A stretch of 64,000 bases of DNA from an uncultured Ectothiorhodospiraceae bacterium. Its GTDB lineage: Bacteria; Pseudomonadota; Gammaproteobacteria; UBA6429; Thiohalophilaceae. Below the pieces are notes generated by a model, which was given only the letters and a program-made list of their open reading frames with translations, was not told the origin of the DNA and did not search any database. The number at the start of each line of letters is the position of its first letter. Within the stretch, counting starts at the first letter, position 1. Location of the stretch: positions 1 through 64,000 of the forward strand of contig CAMYOL010000014.1 of NCBI GenBank assembly GCA_947260005.1, read 5' to 3'. A program made the translations under genes and the position numbers. Positions 29,316-39,851 of this stretch are shown here, piece by piece.

Positions 29316-30464
29316 TCAAGTTGTACTTTGGATGGAAGAGGAGATGGATTCCAGATTCTCACTGATTGAATTGAGCCCATCAAGCGTTTCAATCGTTAAC
29401 TCACAAACATCATCAATCACTTCCACTTTCGATTGAACGTCTTGAGCCAATGACACCTGTTGATCCGCATTTTCAGAAATATTCGAATTCATTGAGCGTA
29501 TACTTTCTACTGCGGTTGTTATCTCAGCTAATGACTGAGTAGCATGATTTAGTTGTTGAGCTGCGTTGTGTGCAATCTCCTGGCCGCCATCCATCGAGCT
29601 CACCGCAGTTTTTGCTGCCAGTTGTAATTTTTGAATCATGTTTTCAATTTCTTGTGTCGACTCATGTGTACGACTCGCCAGGGATCGCACTTCATCTGCC
29701 ACCACGGCAAAACCACGACCTTGCTCACCAGCACGTGCTGCCTCAATCGCTGCATTTAAAGCCAGCAGATTGGTTTGTTCAGCAATCCCTTTAATTACAT
29801 CCAGGATCGCCCCAATACTGACGCTGTCATCGGCCAACTCTTGAATCACGGTTGAAGATTGATCGACCTGTGACGCCAAACCCGTAATCGCTTGCGTCGC
29901 TTCTTCTAGTATTGTCACACTTTGCTTGGCACTCGTATCGGCAGCCGTTGCGGCCTCAGTGGCATCGTGTGCATTGGATGATACCGACTCTGAGGTCGAG
30001 AGCATGATTTCTAATGCCTGATTTAATTCGGATGCTTCCGACTTTTGATGTTTAACACCCTGATTGGTTAGGGCGACAGAGTTTGACATGCTGTTGGCGG
30101 TTTCATTTACGTTATTGGCAAAAGCCGCCATTTGTTCATCAAGCTCATTAGATGGATGGGTAACGACCTCAACGATGGTTGCCATTAATTCAGCATCACT
30201 GCTTTTCGTCGTCAGCTCACTGGTCGATTGCAAATAATCTTGTAATATCGCCTTATGGTCTCGCCATGGTTTCGTCGACCAAATAGCAAAGCCCACTAAA
30301 ACCACAAGGCCGACACTCACCGCTATATATAAGTGGTATGAGCTCCAGGGCGCACTGATACGATCGGCTATAATGACTAACACCATAGCCACAAATGCAC
30401 CAAGCACTAGCTTGTTTCGCATACCCAGCCAATTAGCCAGTTTGATTTTAATTCCTTTGCCCAC
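29316..30464 (-). CDS. Methyl-accepting chemotaxis protein lacking a periplasmic sensor domain
   Basis: 382 residues. Two membrane helices at about 19-36 and 43-62 are separated by only a short loop, so there is no ligand domain outside the cell and no evident HAMP domain. The rest is a long coiled coil with the MCP signalling tip ([37 protein letters not shown]). Such receptors may sense membrane or cytoplasmic state or work with other sensors (inference). No che genes are nearby. Confidence 0.9.
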   Translation of the reverse strand: MGKGIKIKLANWLGMRNKLVLGAFVAMVLVIIADRISAPWSSYHLYIAVSVGLVVLVGFAIWSTKPWRDHKAILQDYLQSTSELTTKSSDAELMATIVEVVTHPSNELDEQMAAFANNVNETANSMSNSVALTNQGVKHQKSEASELNQALEIMLSTSESVSSNAHDATEAATAADTSAKQSVTILEEATQAITGLASQVDQSSTVIQELADDSVSIGAILDVIKGIAEQTNLLALNAAIEAARAGEQGRGFAVVADEVRSLASRTHESTQEIENMIQKLQLAAKTAVSSMDGGQEIAHNAAQQLNHATQSLAEITTAVESIRSMNSNISENADQQVSLAQDVQSKVEVIDDVCELTIETLDGLNSISENLESISSSIQSTT

Positions 30465-30621
30465 TTTTAAGGCTCCAGTACAAAAGGATGTTACTTAATG
30501 TTTCGTCCTGACTGGGAATTATCTTTAATTAATTAGGGCCTTTATCGATTTCATGATTGATAAATTGTGCTTTTCCCCCATGAAAGACTACTATTGCGTG
30601 GAAATTTGAGGAGCACACCCT

Positions 30622-31968
30622 ATGCATTACGACTTATTAGCCATTGGCGCCGGCAGTGGCGGCCTTTCGGCAGCAGAACGCGCCGCAGAATACGGCAAAA
30701 AAACTGCTGTGATTGAAGCAAATAACAATCTTGGCGGAACGTGTGTGAATGTGGGTTGTGTCCCCAAAAAGGTCATGTGGTTTGGGGCGCATCTGGCCGA
30801 TGCGATAAAGGATCTGCCGGCCTATGGCTTCGATGTTTCACTTAAATCCTTCAGCTGGGGCAAGCTAGTTGAATCCCGTGAAAGTTATATCAAGGGCATA
30901 AATGACTGGTATATCAATTACTTAAAAGACAGCAATATCGACCTCATCCAGGGCTATGCACGTTTTATTGATGCTAAAACACTACAAGTGGGTGAGCAAA
31001 CCTATACCGCTGATCACATTGTGGTATCACCCGGTGGCTACCCCATCGTGCCTGATCTTCCCGGTGCAGAGTATGGCATTACCTCCGATGGGTTTTTCGA
31101 GTTAACCGAACAACCTAAACGTGCCGTTGTGGTTGGCGCTGGTTATATTGCCGTTGAACTGGCCGGGGTCCTAAACAGCCTGGGTAGTGAAGTGAGCATG
31201 CTGTTGCGTCGCGATCACTTTCTCGGTGCCTTCGATTGCCTGTTGCGTGATACCTTGATGGAAGAAATGAGTAATGCCGGGGTTAACCTGATGACCCAGG
31301 TTAGCGTCCAGTCAGTTGAAAAACAGGACAATGGTCAACTGAAAATACACTGTAACAACGGCATCGTGCTGGAAGATGTCGACAGCCTAATATGGGCGAT
31401 TGGTCGCGCACCGAACACTCAAAATTTAAACCTCGCATCTGCAGGTGTTCATCATGATGAGCAAGGATTTATCCCAACTGACGAATTTCAGGTCACCAAT
31501 GTTGATCAAGTATATGCCATTGGCGATGTCACCAATCGCGCACCGTTAACCCCGGTTGCGATTGCGGCAGGACGTCGTTTATCTGATCGGCTTTTTAACC
31601 ATCAACCGGAACGAAAACTCGATTATGAAAACATTCCGACTGTGATGTTTTCACACCCCCCCATCGGCACCATCGGTCTGACCGAAGAACAGGCGCGTGC
31701 AGAACATGGCGATGCCGTTAAGATTTATCAAACCAGTTTCACCGCGATGTATCACGCCATCGCTGATCACCCACAACGTACCGCAATGAAACTGGTCTGT
31801 GTCGGTGCTGATGAAAAAGTTGTTGGCTGCCATATCATTGGCATGGGTGCGGATGAAATGCTACAGGGGTTTGCGGTGGCCATTAAAATGGGTGCCACTA
31901 AAAAAGATTTCGATAACACCGTTGCCATCCATCCAACCAGCTCTGAAGAGTTGGTGACGATGCGCTAA
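30622..31968 (+). CDS. gor: Glutathione-disulfide reductase
   Basis: NADPH-dependent flavoprotein reducing oxidised glutathione. 448 residues: FAD motif [16 protein letters not shown], the redox disulfide Cys41-Cys46 in [13 protein letters not shown], the NADPH fold [11 protein letters not shown], a second FAD motif YAIGDVT, and the interface HPTSSEE with the active-site histidine. GAGGAG lies just before the ATG. The arginines expected for glutathione reductases were not checked, so another disulfide reductase is possible but less likely. Confidence 0.92.
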   Translation: MHYDLLAIGAGSGGLSAAERAAEYGKKTAVIEANNNLGGTCVNVGCVPKKVMWFGAHLADAIKDLPAYGFDVSLKSFSWGKLVESRESYIKGINDWYINYLKDSNIDLIQGYARFIDAKTLQVGEQTYTADHIVVSPGGYPIVPDLPGAEYGITSDGFFELTEQPKRAVVVGAGYIAVELAGVLNSLGSEVSMLLRRDHFLGAFDCLLRDTLMEEMSNAGVNLMTQVSVQSVEKQDNGQLKIHCNNGIVLEDVDSLIWAIGRAPNTQNLNLASAGVHHDEQGFIPTDEFQVTNVDQVYAIGDVTNRAPLTPVAIAAGRRLSDRLFNHQPERKLDYENIPTVMFSHPPIGTIGLTEEQARAEHGDAVKIYQTSFTAMYHAIADHPQRTAMKLVCVGADEKVVGCHIIGMGADEMLQGFAVAIKMGATKKDFDNTVAIHPTSSEELVTMR

Positions 31969-32028
31969 ATTTACTTAACTGATCTGAGAAACTATTTAAC
32001 TAAACATTCAGGACGATAAACAAAACCA

Positions 32029-32565
32029 ATGACCATTCGAAGTTTCGAAGCTACAAAGCCCGAGATCAAGAAGGGTGCCTACGTCGATCCACAAGCGGTG
32101 GTCATTGGCGATGTGATTTTGGGTGAAGACAGCTCGGTATGGCCGTTGTCCTCCATTCGTGGTGACGTGAATACAATTCAAATCGGCGAACGAACAAATA
32201 TACAAGATAACTCCACCCTGCATGCCACCCATGATAGCGACTACCATCCCGGTGGCATCAAAACGATCATCGGTAACGACGTTACCGTTGGCCACCAGGT
32301 GATCTTACATGCCTGCACCATTGGTAATCGGTGTTTAATCGGTATGGGCAGCATCATCATGGATGAAGCTGTTATTGCTGATGACGTTATTATTGGGGCC
32401 GGCAGCCTGGTCACCCAGAAAAGCAAATTAGAATCCGGATGCCTATATATAGGGAGACCTGCGCGAAGGCTTCGTGCACTGAGTGACGAAGAGAAAAGCT
32501 ACATTCAATATTCAGCACTAAACTATGTGCGCCTTAAGGATCGATACATGCAAGATAATGCCTAA
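32029..32565 (+). CDS. Gamma-class carbonic anhydrase-like protein (YrdA family)
   Basis: 178-residue left-handed beta-helix protein with repeating hexapeptides (VVIGDVILGEDSSVWPLSSIRGDVNTIQIG). The metal-binding histidines fall in TLHATHDS and VTVGHQVILHACTIGNRCLIGMG. Family members bind zinc or iron; enzymatic activity is not always shown. It lies 60 bases after gor on the same strand. Confidence 0.92.
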   Translation: MTIRSFEATKPEIKKGAYVDPQAVVIGDVILGEDSSVWPLSSIRGDVNTIQIGERTNIQDNSTLHATHDSDYHPGGIKTIIGNDVTVGHQVILHACTIGNRCLIGMGSIIMDEAVIADDVIIGAGSLVTQKSKLESGCLYIGRPARRLRALSDEEKSYIQYSALNYVRLKDRYMQDNA

Positions 32566-32608
32566 ACTAAGGCTAAAATATTTCTAGATAATGTCCAGGC
32601 TTTAAATA

Positions 32609-32887
32609 TTAACCTAGATGCAAGCGTGCCTTCATTTGCTGATGAAGGACTCGGACAATATAAATTGAAGATTTTTTTTCAATAAAATAGATCGCGTGCT
32701 CCTGATAGAGGTAACGTTTGTATTTTGGACGTATGTCATCAACTTTTTGTGCGATGTCTGGGCTATTTGCAAGCTGTTGAATGCTTTCTTCTAACCCGGT
32801 TAAGTAACTCGCCGCCTGAATATCACCAAAATTTAATTCGGTGTATCGATATATTTTTCGTAGATCACTTTCAGCGCCGTAATAGAA
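32609..32887 (-). pseudogene. ParE/RelE-type toxin without a start codon
   Basis: An open frame of 92 codons reads FYYGAESDLRKIYRYTELNFGD, then LEESIQQLANSPDIAQ, DDIRPKYKRYLYQEHAIYFI and IYIVRVLHQQMKARLHLG. This is a nearly complete ParE toxin fold with the usual C-terminal RVLHQxM and HL signature. A TGA lies directly before the first Phe. There is no ATG, GTG or TTG in a usable place and no antitoxin gene beside it. I infer the gene has lost its 5' end. Confidence 0.75.
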
Positions 32888-32947
32888 TCAATGGTGCCTG
32901 ACCACCGTCGATATAAATTTTATATTTTATTACCTTTCTATACTGCA

Positions 32948-32976
32948 AGATTCTTCGCTATGCTCAGGATGACAAG
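32948..32976. repeat. Short copy of a dispersed repeat-like sequence
   Basis: The string around AGATTCTTCGC...CTCAGGATGACA resembles a half-unit of a palindromic repeat I have seen in many bacterial genomes. Only one copy lies here, upstream of the ParE relic. Low certainty. Confidence 0.35.
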
Positions 32977-33053
32977 ATTAAAGCAGTCTGGATGATAGGA
33001 GCCAAGTACTAAGTATGACAACAGTCAATAACAGGGATTAAACGGTCATGGAT

Positions 33054-33081
33054 AATCGCTATTAGGATTGCTATAGCGATT
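33054..33081 (-). terminator. Hairpin after srkA
   Basis: AATCGCTAT (33054-33062) and ATAGCGATT (33073-33081) are perfect complements around a 10-base loop. It is 28 bases past the srkA stop on the minus strand; no T-run follows, so termination is uncertain. Confidence 0.4.
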
Positions 33082-33108
33082 AAGCAAGGAAACACTCTCT
33101 ACTAAGTT

Positions 33109-34095
33109 TTAACCCAAATCTAACGTCGGTTGATGACAACGTTCAAGTTGTTCACGGAAGGTAATTATTTGTTCTTCCCAGTAACGTGGCGTGTTAAACC
33201 AAGGAAAGTGTTGCGGAAACGCGGGGTCATCCCAACGTCGTGCCAACCATCCGCAATAATAAACCAGACGCAAGGCACGCAAAGCTTCGATCAAGACCAG
33301 CTCACTGCGATCAAACTCGCAAAACATTTCGTAGCCTTCGAGCACATGATTAAATTGAGTCGCCATTTCATGTTGTTCTCCGGAGAGTAACATCCACAAA
33401 TCTTGCATAGCTGGCCCCATGACACAGTCATCCAGATCAACAAAATGAAACTGCTCACCGGTACTCAGGATATTACCCGGGTGGAAGTCACCATGAATTC
33501 TGATATTGAAAGGTTGTACGGCTTCCATCATGTTCTGCGCTTGATCCAATAACGACTGTGCTGCGAGGGTGAAGTTGTGCCGCAATTCGGCCGGCACAAA
33601 CTCATTTTCAAGAATAAAATCTAGTGAACCCTGACCAAACCCGGCCACCGTTAACGTTTTACGATGTTCAAATCGCGCGGTACGACCAATGGCATGGATG
33701 CGACCAATGAGCCTGCCAAGTTGCTGTAAAATATCGGGGTCACTCAGTTCCGGCCAGCGCCCACCCCGACGCGGATACAAGGAAAATCGATATCCCCCAT
33801 ATTCAAACAGGGTGTATCCTTCGCGCATAATCGGCGGGATGATGGGAATATCCTGAGCCTCTAATTCATAGGCAAATTGATGCTCTTCCATAATGGCCGC
33901 ATCGGTCCAACGGTGCGGCCGGTAAAACTTGGCGATAATAAACTCACCTTCACTCAACTCGATTTGGTACACCCGATTTTCATAACTGTTGAGCGCCAGC
34001 AAGCCCCCGCTGGGATGCAGTTCGACCGACTCGATCGCCGTTAAAATGAGTTCAGGAGTAAGCTGTTGATAGGGGGCTTGTTGTTGAGTAACCAT
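33109..34095 (-). CDS. srkA: Stress-response serine/threonine protein kinase SrkA (YihE/RdoA)
   Basis: Aminoglycoside-phosphotransferase-like kinase linked to stress survival and control of programmed death in E. coli. 328 residues, the family length. Visible: the N-terminal nucleotide-binding lobe (ALNSYENRVYQIELSEGEFIIAKFYRP), the catalytic loop RIHGDFHPGNIL, and the metal-binding FVDLDDCVMGPA. Divergent from prlC. Confidence 0.93.
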   Translation of the reverse strand: MVTQQQAPYQQLTPELILTAIESVELHPSGGLLALNSYENRVYQIELSEGEFIIAKFYRPHRWTDAAIMEEHQFAYELEAQDIPIIPPIMREGYTLFEYGGYRFSLYPRRGGRWPELSDPDILQQLGRLIGRIHAIGRTARFEHRKTLTVAGFGQGSLDFILENEFVPAELRHNFTLAAQSLLDQAQNMMEAVQPFNIRIHGDFHPGNILSTGEQFHFVDLDDCVMGPAMQDLWMLLSGEQHEMATQFNHVLEGYEMFCEFDRSELVLIEALRALRLVYYCGWLARRWDDPAFPQHFPWFNTPRYWEEQIITFREQLERCHQPTLDLG

Positions 34096-34153
34096 AAATA
34101 ATACGTGTTAATAAACCAGACTCGATGCTTACCGGCTCCCTGTTATATGATAC

Positions 34154-34172
34154 AGCTTATATGATATAAGCT
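34154..34172. promoter_or_regulatory. 19-bp palindrome between srkA and prlC
   Basis: AGCTTATATGATATAAGCT: 8-bp arms around TGA. It lies in the promoter space of two divergent genes and could be an operator or hairpin. The regulator is unknown. Confidence 0.4.
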
Positions 34173-34224
34173 ATCGGCTATCGCCTAAAAAGCGAACCCA
34201 CCATAACACGATATGAGGTTGAGA

Positions 34225-36270
34225 ATGAGTAATCCTTTGTTATCTTTTGACGGACTACCACCCTTTTCAAAAATTAAACCTGAACAAGTTGAGCCCGCCA
34301 TTGATCATTTACTGGACCACAATCGTAAACTGGTCGAACAACTTATCAACTCGAATGCTAAACCGAGCTGGGATAATTTTGTACAAGTGCTTGAAGATGC
34401 CGATGATCGACTAAACCGTGTCTGGTCTCCGATTAGCCATATGAATTCCGTCGTCAACTCAGATGAGTTGCGTGATGCCTATAATGCCTGTCTGCCGAAA
34501 CTCAGTGAATACGGCACCGAAATGGGGCAAAACGAAAATTTATTTAAGGCTTATGATTCCATAAAAAAAGATCAGACGGAATTCAATAAACTTTCCACTG
34601 CGCAAAAGAAGATCATTGAAAACGCATTACTGGATTTTAAATTATCTGGTTTCGACCTGCATGACGATAAAAAGAAACGTTTTAAAGACATTCAACAACA
34701 ACTCTCAAAATTAACCACTAAATACGAAGAAAACGTCCTGGATGCGACCCGGGCCTGGAACAAACACGTCACTGACGATACTTTGTTAAAAGGTCTGCCA
34801 GATTCCGCTATCGCCATGGCAAAACAAACCGCTGAACAAAAACAGCTCGACGGCTGGTTGTTTACACTAGATTTTCCTTCTTATTATGCGGTGATGAGTT
34901 ATGCAGATGATCGTGAGTTTCGTTTTGAAATGTATGAAGCCTACGTCACGCGCGCCTCCGATCAGGGCCCAAACAAGGGTGAGTTTGATAATTCAGCGGT
35001 CATGGAAGAAATCATTGCGCTACGTGATGAGTCGGCAAAATTACTGGGGTTCGATAATTACGCCGAGCGTTCTCTTGCGCGCAAAATGGCTGAAACCCCT
35101 GAACAGGTTATCACTTTTTTAAACGAGCTTGCGGATAAATCGCATGCAATGGCTGAAAAAGATTTTCAAGAACTAAAAGACTATGCACACGAGCACCACC
35201 TGCAAACCGAATTTGAACCCTGGGATGCAACTTACTACAGTGAAAAATTACGCGAACATAAATACTCCATTAATCAGGAAACCTTAAAACCTTATTTCCC
35301 TGAAACCAGGGTCATCCCTGGCATGTTTGAGGTGGTGAATAAGCTATATGGAATTGAGATTACTCAAGTCGATGGTGTCGACAGCTGGCATAAAGATGTC
35401 AACTTTTACGAAATCAAGGATCAATCCGGCCAGCTACGTGGCCAGTTCTATTTAGATCTTTACGCCCGCGAACATAAACGCGGTGGCGCCTGGATGGATG
35501 ATTGCATGGGTCGCAGTGTTCATAAAGACGGCTCCAGTCAGATTCCAGTGGCTTACTTAACCTGCAACTTATCACCACCGATTGGTGATCAACCGGCACT
35601 GTTTACTCACAATGAAGTCACGACCTTGTTTCATGAATTTGGTCATGGCCTGCACCACATGTTGACTAAAATAGACTATATTGGTGTTTCAGGTATTAAT
35701 GGCGTTGCCTGGGACGCCGTTGAGCTACCCAGTCAGTTTATGGAAAATTGGTGTTGGGAAAAAGACGCGTTAAAACTGATAACCGGGCATTTTGAGACTG
35801 GAGAGACACTTCCAGACGATCTTTTTGCTAAGATGTACGCCGCCAAGAATTTTCAGTCGGGTATGCAGATGGTCCGGCAACTGGAATTAGGGCTGTTTGA
35901 TATTAAGCTGCATGCAGAGTATCAGCCAAAACAAGGCGCACGAATCCAGGAGACACTGGACGCCGTCCGTGAAAAAGTAGCCGTAGTAAAAGCGGCTGCA
36001 TTTAACCGTTTTCAGCATGGATTTACGCATATTTTTGCAGGTGGTTATGCAGCCGGTTACTATAGCTACATGTGGGCCGAGGTGCTCTCTGCCGATGCCT
36101 TTGCTAAATTCGAAGAAAACGGTATTTTCGATCAGCAGACTGGCAACGACTTTTTGCAAAATATCCTCGAAAAAGGTGGCAGCCAGGAGCCAATGGAATT
36201 GTTTATCGCCTTTCGAGGTCGGGAACCAGAAATAGAAGCCTTATTAAGGCATAGTGGAATAGCAGCATAA
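34225..36270 (+). CDS. prlC: Oligopeptidase A (M3 metallopeptidase)
   Basis: Cytosolic zinc oligopeptidase that degrades short and signal peptides. The start is set at MSNPLLSFDGLPPF with GAGG six bases upstream; an in-frame ATG at 34213 overlaps this site. About 681 residues, normal for PrlC. The zinc motif HEFGHGLHH lies at about residue 470, with the third ligand in VELPSQFMENW. The C-terminal FAGGYAAGYYSYMWAEVL is conserved in the family. Confidence 0.96.
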   Translation: MSNPLLSFDGLPPFSKIKPEQVEPAIDHLLDHNRKLVEQLINSNAKPSWDNFVQVLEDADDRLNRVWSPISHMNSVVNSDELRDAYNACLPKLSEYGTEMGQNENLFKAYDSIKKDQTEFNKLSTAQKKIIENALLDFKLSGFDLHDDKKKRFKDIQQQLSKLTTKYEENVLDATRAWNKHVTDDTLLKGLPDSAIAMAKQTAEQKQLDGWLFTLDFPSYYAVMSYADDREFRFEMYEAYVTRASDQGPNKGEFDNSAVMEEIIALRDESAKLLGFDNYAERSLARKMAETPEQVITFLNELADKSHAMAEKDFQELKDYAHEHHLQTEFEPWDATYYSEKLREHKYSINQETLKPYFPETRVIPGMFEVVNKLYGIEITQVDGVDSWHKDVNFYEIKDQSGQLRGQFYLDLYAREHKRGGAWMDDCMGRSVHKDGSSQIPVAYLTCNLSPPIGDQPALFTHNEVTTLFHEFGHGLHHMLTKIDYIGVSGINGVAWDAVELPSQFMENWCWEKDALKLITGHFETGETLPDDLFAKMYAAKNFQSGMQMVRQLELGLFDIKLHAEYQPKQGARIQETLDAVREKVAVVKAAAFNRFQHGFTHIFAGGYAAGYYSYMWAEVLSADAFAKFEENGIFDQQTGNDFLQNILEKGGSQEPMELFIAFRGREPEIEALLRHSGIAA

Positions 36271-36274
36271 AATA

Positions 36275-37078
36275 ATGAAAAACATCTTTACTAAAAGTAC
36301 ATTTTTATTCTTATTAGTCATTTCAGTAACCCATGCCGAAACCTTGTATGTAACCGATCGAATTTTATTGGGCATGCACCAGGAAGCCAATGAGACCAGC
36401 CCAATCATAAAAACGATCACGAGCGGTACCGCAACGACCGTACTACAACGTAACGAAAACTTTATAAAAATAAAATTAGCCGATGGCACTGAAGGCTGGG
36501 TTAGTAAAAATTTTCTCAAAAAAGAAAAACCTGCCACCGCTGAACTTGATGTTGCAAAGGCCAGGTTAAAAAAAGCGGCACAGAATAATAAAAAGCTAGC
36601 TGACGAACTCGCCAGCAAAGAACGTGAAATACAAATTCATCGTGATGAATTATCCAATGCAAAATCCTCGATAAAAGGCTTAAAAAGTGCGCTCAAAGAA
36701 GCCGGTAGCCCAGCCGAACCAACCGGCAACCCCGAAGACCTGACTAAGGCGCAAGCAAAAATAAAAACACTGGAAGAAAAGATCACACAATTAGAAGAAG
36801 AAAAAACAGAAGTTGCCAGCACGTCAGGAAGTGATGCGGTTATTGAGCTTGAAAAACTGCAAAATCAGAATAAAGAATTCCAGGTTCGAATTGAAGCTGC
36901 GTTAGCAAACCTGAGTGGTGAAACTGTACCTAGCGCTGCAGAACTGGCTGCAATCAGACCTTCATTTCCATTTTGGTATTGGTTGTTGCTGGTTGCGTTG
37001 ATGATAGCAGGCGTCGCCGGCGGTGTTATATGGATGGATATTTTGCATCGCAAAAAGCACGGTGGTTTCCGTTTATAA
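36275..37078 (+). CDS. TIGR04211-like SH3 domain membrane protein
   Basis: 267 residues: signal peptide (about 1-21), a bacterial SH3 domain (LYVTDRILLGMHQEAN, IKTITSGTATTVLQ, GTEGWVSKNFL), a long coiled coil (about 90-215) and a C-terminal membrane helix (WYWLLLVALMIAGVAGGVIWMDI) with a basic end. The architecture matches the E. coli YgiM type. Role unknown, probably at the cell envelope. It starts four bases after the prlC stop, so co-transcription is likely. Confidence 0.88.
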   Translation: MKNIFTKSTFLFLLVISVTHAETLYVTDRILLGMHQEANETSPIIKTITSGTATTVLQRNENFIKIKLADGTEGWVSKNFLKKEKPATAELDVAKARLKKAAQNNKKLADELASKEREIQIHRDELSNAKSSIKGLKSALKEAGSPAEPTGNPEDLTKAQAKIKTLEEKITQLEEEKTEVASTSGSDAVIELEKLQNQNKEFQVRIEAALANLSGETVPSAAELAAIRPSFPFWYWLLLVALMIAGVAGGVIWMDILHRKKHGGFRL

Positions 37079-37720
37079 TTAATAACCGGTAATACTGAAG
37101 TGCATAAAATCTTTCTGGCGGCCTTTTATTTCACCGCCCCATTTAAAGCCTATGCGTTTTAACTGACCTACGATTTGCCCATTTAATTTTAAACTCAATG
37201 GATCCTTATCAGGACGCCAATGACCACCACGCAATAGCCGGCATTGTTCACCAAAAGTAAAACACTCCGTATATAAGCCATTGTGTTGCGCATTAATATC
37301 AAGCGCAATACCAAATGAGTGATTACTAAAACCCGTTCGATTTCCATTATCATCTATTTTGCCGCGCGTCTGACCAACACGATATCCAATCACGGTCTTA
37401 ATCGGTTGACCCAATTTTATAAGTTCACGTAATGTTGATTGCAGTTGCGGAGCAAGTTGTCGGCAGATCAAAAAAGGTTTTATGTTGGGTAGATTAATTT
37501 CTACTTGGTCTTCTACACAAATACTACAACCCGTTACGCGATCAATCTCATGCTCTTTTAGTTCTTGATAGGGTTTACGTACATCTCGATAGGCAACGGC
37601 TTTTTTTAGATTAACATTCCAGCTCCAGGTCGAATAACTGCAAGTTTGAGCCAACCCGGGCGAAGCCATTAACATCAGGCTTAAGCACATCACAATAAAT
37701 CGAATAAAATAAGTCGCCAT
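37079..37720 (-). CDS. Exported M15-type peptidase domain protein
   Basis: 213 residues with a signal peptide ([13 protein letters not shown]). The C-terminal half has [17 protein letters not shown], supplying the His and Asp zinc ligands of the M15 (VanY/D,D-carboxypeptidase-like) fold, and KDFMHFSI for the third. The N-terminal half has several cysteines ([10 protein letters not shown]). Likely a periplasmic peptidoglycan-related peptidase. Convergent with the preceding gene, which ends at 37078. Confidence 0.8.
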   Translation of the reverse strand: MATYFIRFIVMCLSLMLMASPGLAQTCSYSTWSWNVNLKKAVAYRDVRKPYQELKEHEIDRVTGCSICVEDQVEINLPNIKPFLICRQLAPQLQSTLRELIKLGQPIKTVIGYRVGQTRGKIDDNGNRTGFSNHSFGIALDINAQHNGLYTECFTFGEQCRLLRGGHWRPDKDPLSLKLNGQIVGQLKRIGFKWGGEIKGRQKDFMHFSITGY

Positions 37721-37749
37721 CAGCTTATTTTCCGCTAAAATGCCAAACT

Positions 37750-39216
37750 ATGAAATATAAAGACTTGCGCGACTTCATCGATTTATTAGATAAACGCGGC
37801 CAATTAAAACGCATTCACCAGGAGATCGATCCTAACCTGGAAATGACAGAAATTTGCGACCGTACCTTACGCGCTGGTGGGCCGGCCATCTTATTTGAAA
37901 ATCCGAAAGGATCCGACATACCTGTGCTGGCGAATCTGTTTGGTACCCCTGAACGTGTTGCCCTCGGTATGGGCGAAGAGTCGGTCGAGGCCTTACGTGA
38001 AGTCGGCAAATTACTGGCAATGCTCAAAGAGCCTGATCCCCCGAAGGGCATGAAAGACGCATGGGAAAAGTTACCGGTCTTTAAGCAAGTTCTGAACATG
38101 TCACCAAAAGTGGTTAAGAAGGCCGCCTGTCAGGAGAAAGTCATTGAGGGTGAGGACATCGATCTTAATCAACTACCCATCCAGACCTGTTGGCCCGGAG
38201 ACGCTGGCCCGTTGATTACCTGGGCGCTGGTGGTTACTAAAGGACCCAACAAACCTCGCCAAAACCTGGGCATCTATCGCCAACAAGTTATTGGCAAAAA
38301 TAAGGTTATTATGCGCTGGCTAGCCCACCGAGGCGGTGCTTTGGACTTTAAAGAGTGGTGTGAATCCCACCCTGGCGAAGCATTTCCGCTCAGCGTTGCA
38401 CTGGGGGCTGACCCCGCTACGATCCTCGGTGCGGTCACACCGGTGCCCGATTCATTGTCCGAATACGCCTTTGCCGGTCTCTTACGTGGCGATAAGACCG
38501 AGGTCGTCCAATGCCTGGGCAACGAGTTACAGGTTCCTGCCTCAGCTGAATTCGTGCTCGAAGGGGTCATTGAGCCAGGTGAATTGGCCGATGAAGGTCC
38601 GTTTGGTGACCATACTGGTTATTACAACGAAGTCGAGCAATTTCCGGTTTTCACCATCAAACGCATCACTCACCGTAAACAACCTATTTATCATTCTACC
38701 TACACAGGTCGTCCACCCGATGAACCGGCTGTGCTCGGTGTGGCACTCAATGAGGTTTTCGTGCCCATTTTGCAAAAACAATTTCCTGAGATTATTGATT
38801 TCTATCTACCACCAGAAGGTTGCTCTTATCGAGTTGCGGTGGTCAGTATGAAAAAACAATATCCAGGACATGCCAAACGAGTCATGTTGGGCGTATGGTC
38901 TTTTTTGCGGCAGTTCATGTACACCAAATTTGTGATTGTCACCGATGACGATGTCAACGTAAGAGATTGGAACGATGTGATTTGGGCCATGACCACCCGC
39001 ATGGACCCTGCCCGTGATACCACCCTGATCGAAAATACGCCCATCGACTATCTGGATTTTGCCTCACCGGTCTCCGGTCTCGGCTCTAAAATAGGCTTTG
39101 ATGCCACCAACAAATGGCCCGGTGAAACCACGCGCGAATGGGGCAAACCCATTAGTATGAGTGATGATGTTAAACAACATATCGACGCTATTTGGGATGA
39201 ACTCGGCATCCTATAA
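37750..39216 (+). CDS. ubiD: 4-hydroxy-3-polyprenylbenzoate decarboxylase UbiD
   Basis: Prenylated-FMN-dependent decarboxylase of ubiquinone synthesis. 488 residues, close to E. coli UbiD. Typical segments: [59 protein letters not shown] and [27 protein letters not shown]. Ubiquinone use fits the respiratory genes in the window. Confidence 0.97.
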   Translation: MKYKDLRDFIDLLDKRGQLKRIHQEIDPNLEMTEICDRTLRAGGPAILFENPKGSDIPVLANLFGTPERVALGMGEESVEALREVGKLLAMLKEPDPPKGMKDAWEKLPVFKQVLNMSPKVVKKAACQEKVIEGEDIDLNQLPIQTCWPGDAGPLITWALVVTKGPNKPRQNLGIYRQQVIGKNKVIMRWLAHRGGALDFKEWCESHPGEAFPLSVALGADPATILGAVTPVPDSLSEYAFAGLLRGDKTEVVQCLGNELQVPASAEFVLEGVIEPGELADEGPFGDHTGYYNEVEQFPVFTIKRITHRKQPIYHSTYTGRPPDEPAVLGVALNEVFVPILQKQFPEIIDFYLPPEGCSYRVAVVSMKKQYPGHAKRVMLGVWSFLRQFMYTKFVIVTDDDVNVRDWNDVIWAMTTRMDPARDTTLIENTPIDYLDFASPVSGLGSKIGFDATNKWPGETTREWGKPISMSDDVKQHIDAIWDELGIL

Positions 39217-39317
39217 TCTTTCAGTTCTCATATTTTGAAATAAATCCATCATTTTACTCAATCGATCCACCACCAGGTCCGATATCTATTGGTAACTACT
39301 TGCAATGATGATTTGAG

Positions 39318-39398
39318 ATGAGTGAAGAAGATAAACCACCCGTCACGGCTGATGAAGAGGCCACCAAAAAAATTGACTTGAGCAGAATGAAAGTATGA
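39318..39398 (+). other. Possible 26-codon leader frame before the PilZ gene
   Basis: MSEEDKPPVTADEEATKKI... ends in an ATGA overlap with the next ATG at 39395. The composition is like the acidic N-terminus of the PilZ protein, so it could be a coupled leader peptide or an old N-terminus put out of frame. No strong ribosome-binding site. Confidence 0.3.
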
Positions 39399-39850
39399 CT
39401 GACGCAACCGACACATCTGATGAAAAACCAGTAGACGACGTCACCAATGACGATACACCCGACCTCGAGCCGTCATCAGATAACCGGACTAATGCGCGTG
39501 TAAATCTCGATCGACCCTTAATCATTCGCTTATCCAGTGGCGAGAGCATTAAAGCACGTCTGGTCAATTTATCTTGCGGGGGACTTGCCTTTGAATATCC
39601 AGCAGCCGCAGAATCCGGCGCGACTTTTGGTTTACTCTTTCAGCTTTCGACTAAAACCGACACCATCAATATTCAGGCCGAAGGGGTTGCTCGACATAGC
39701 CACGTTAAATCTGAGTCGTTTGTGACGGGTATCCAGTTCACAAAAATTTCTGAAGAACATATCGACATTATCGAAGATTTTGTTGAGTATAAACTTTCAA
39801 CGGCCGAACAATTAACCGGTTTTGCGGTAAGCCACCGGCACCGAAATTAG
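39395..39850 (+). CDS. PilZ domain protein
   Basis: 151 residues: an acidic disordered N-terminus of about 35, then a PilZ-like domain with NARVNLDRPLIIRLSSGE, the NLSCGGLAFEYP box (matching N-x-S-x-x-G) and VTGIQFTKIS. The expected RxxxR before the domain is only partly met (NRTNARVNLDRP). A probable c-di-GMP effector. It ends one base before the convergent SDR gene. Confidence 0.8.
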   Translation: MTDATDTSDEKPVDDVTNDDTPDLEPSSDNRTNARVNLDRPLIIRLSSGESIKARLVNLSCGGLAFEYPAAAESGATFGLLFQLSTKTDTINIQAEGVARHSHVKSESFVTGIQFTKISEEHIDIIEDFVEYKLSTAEQLTGFAVSHRHRN

Positions 39851-39851
39851 A

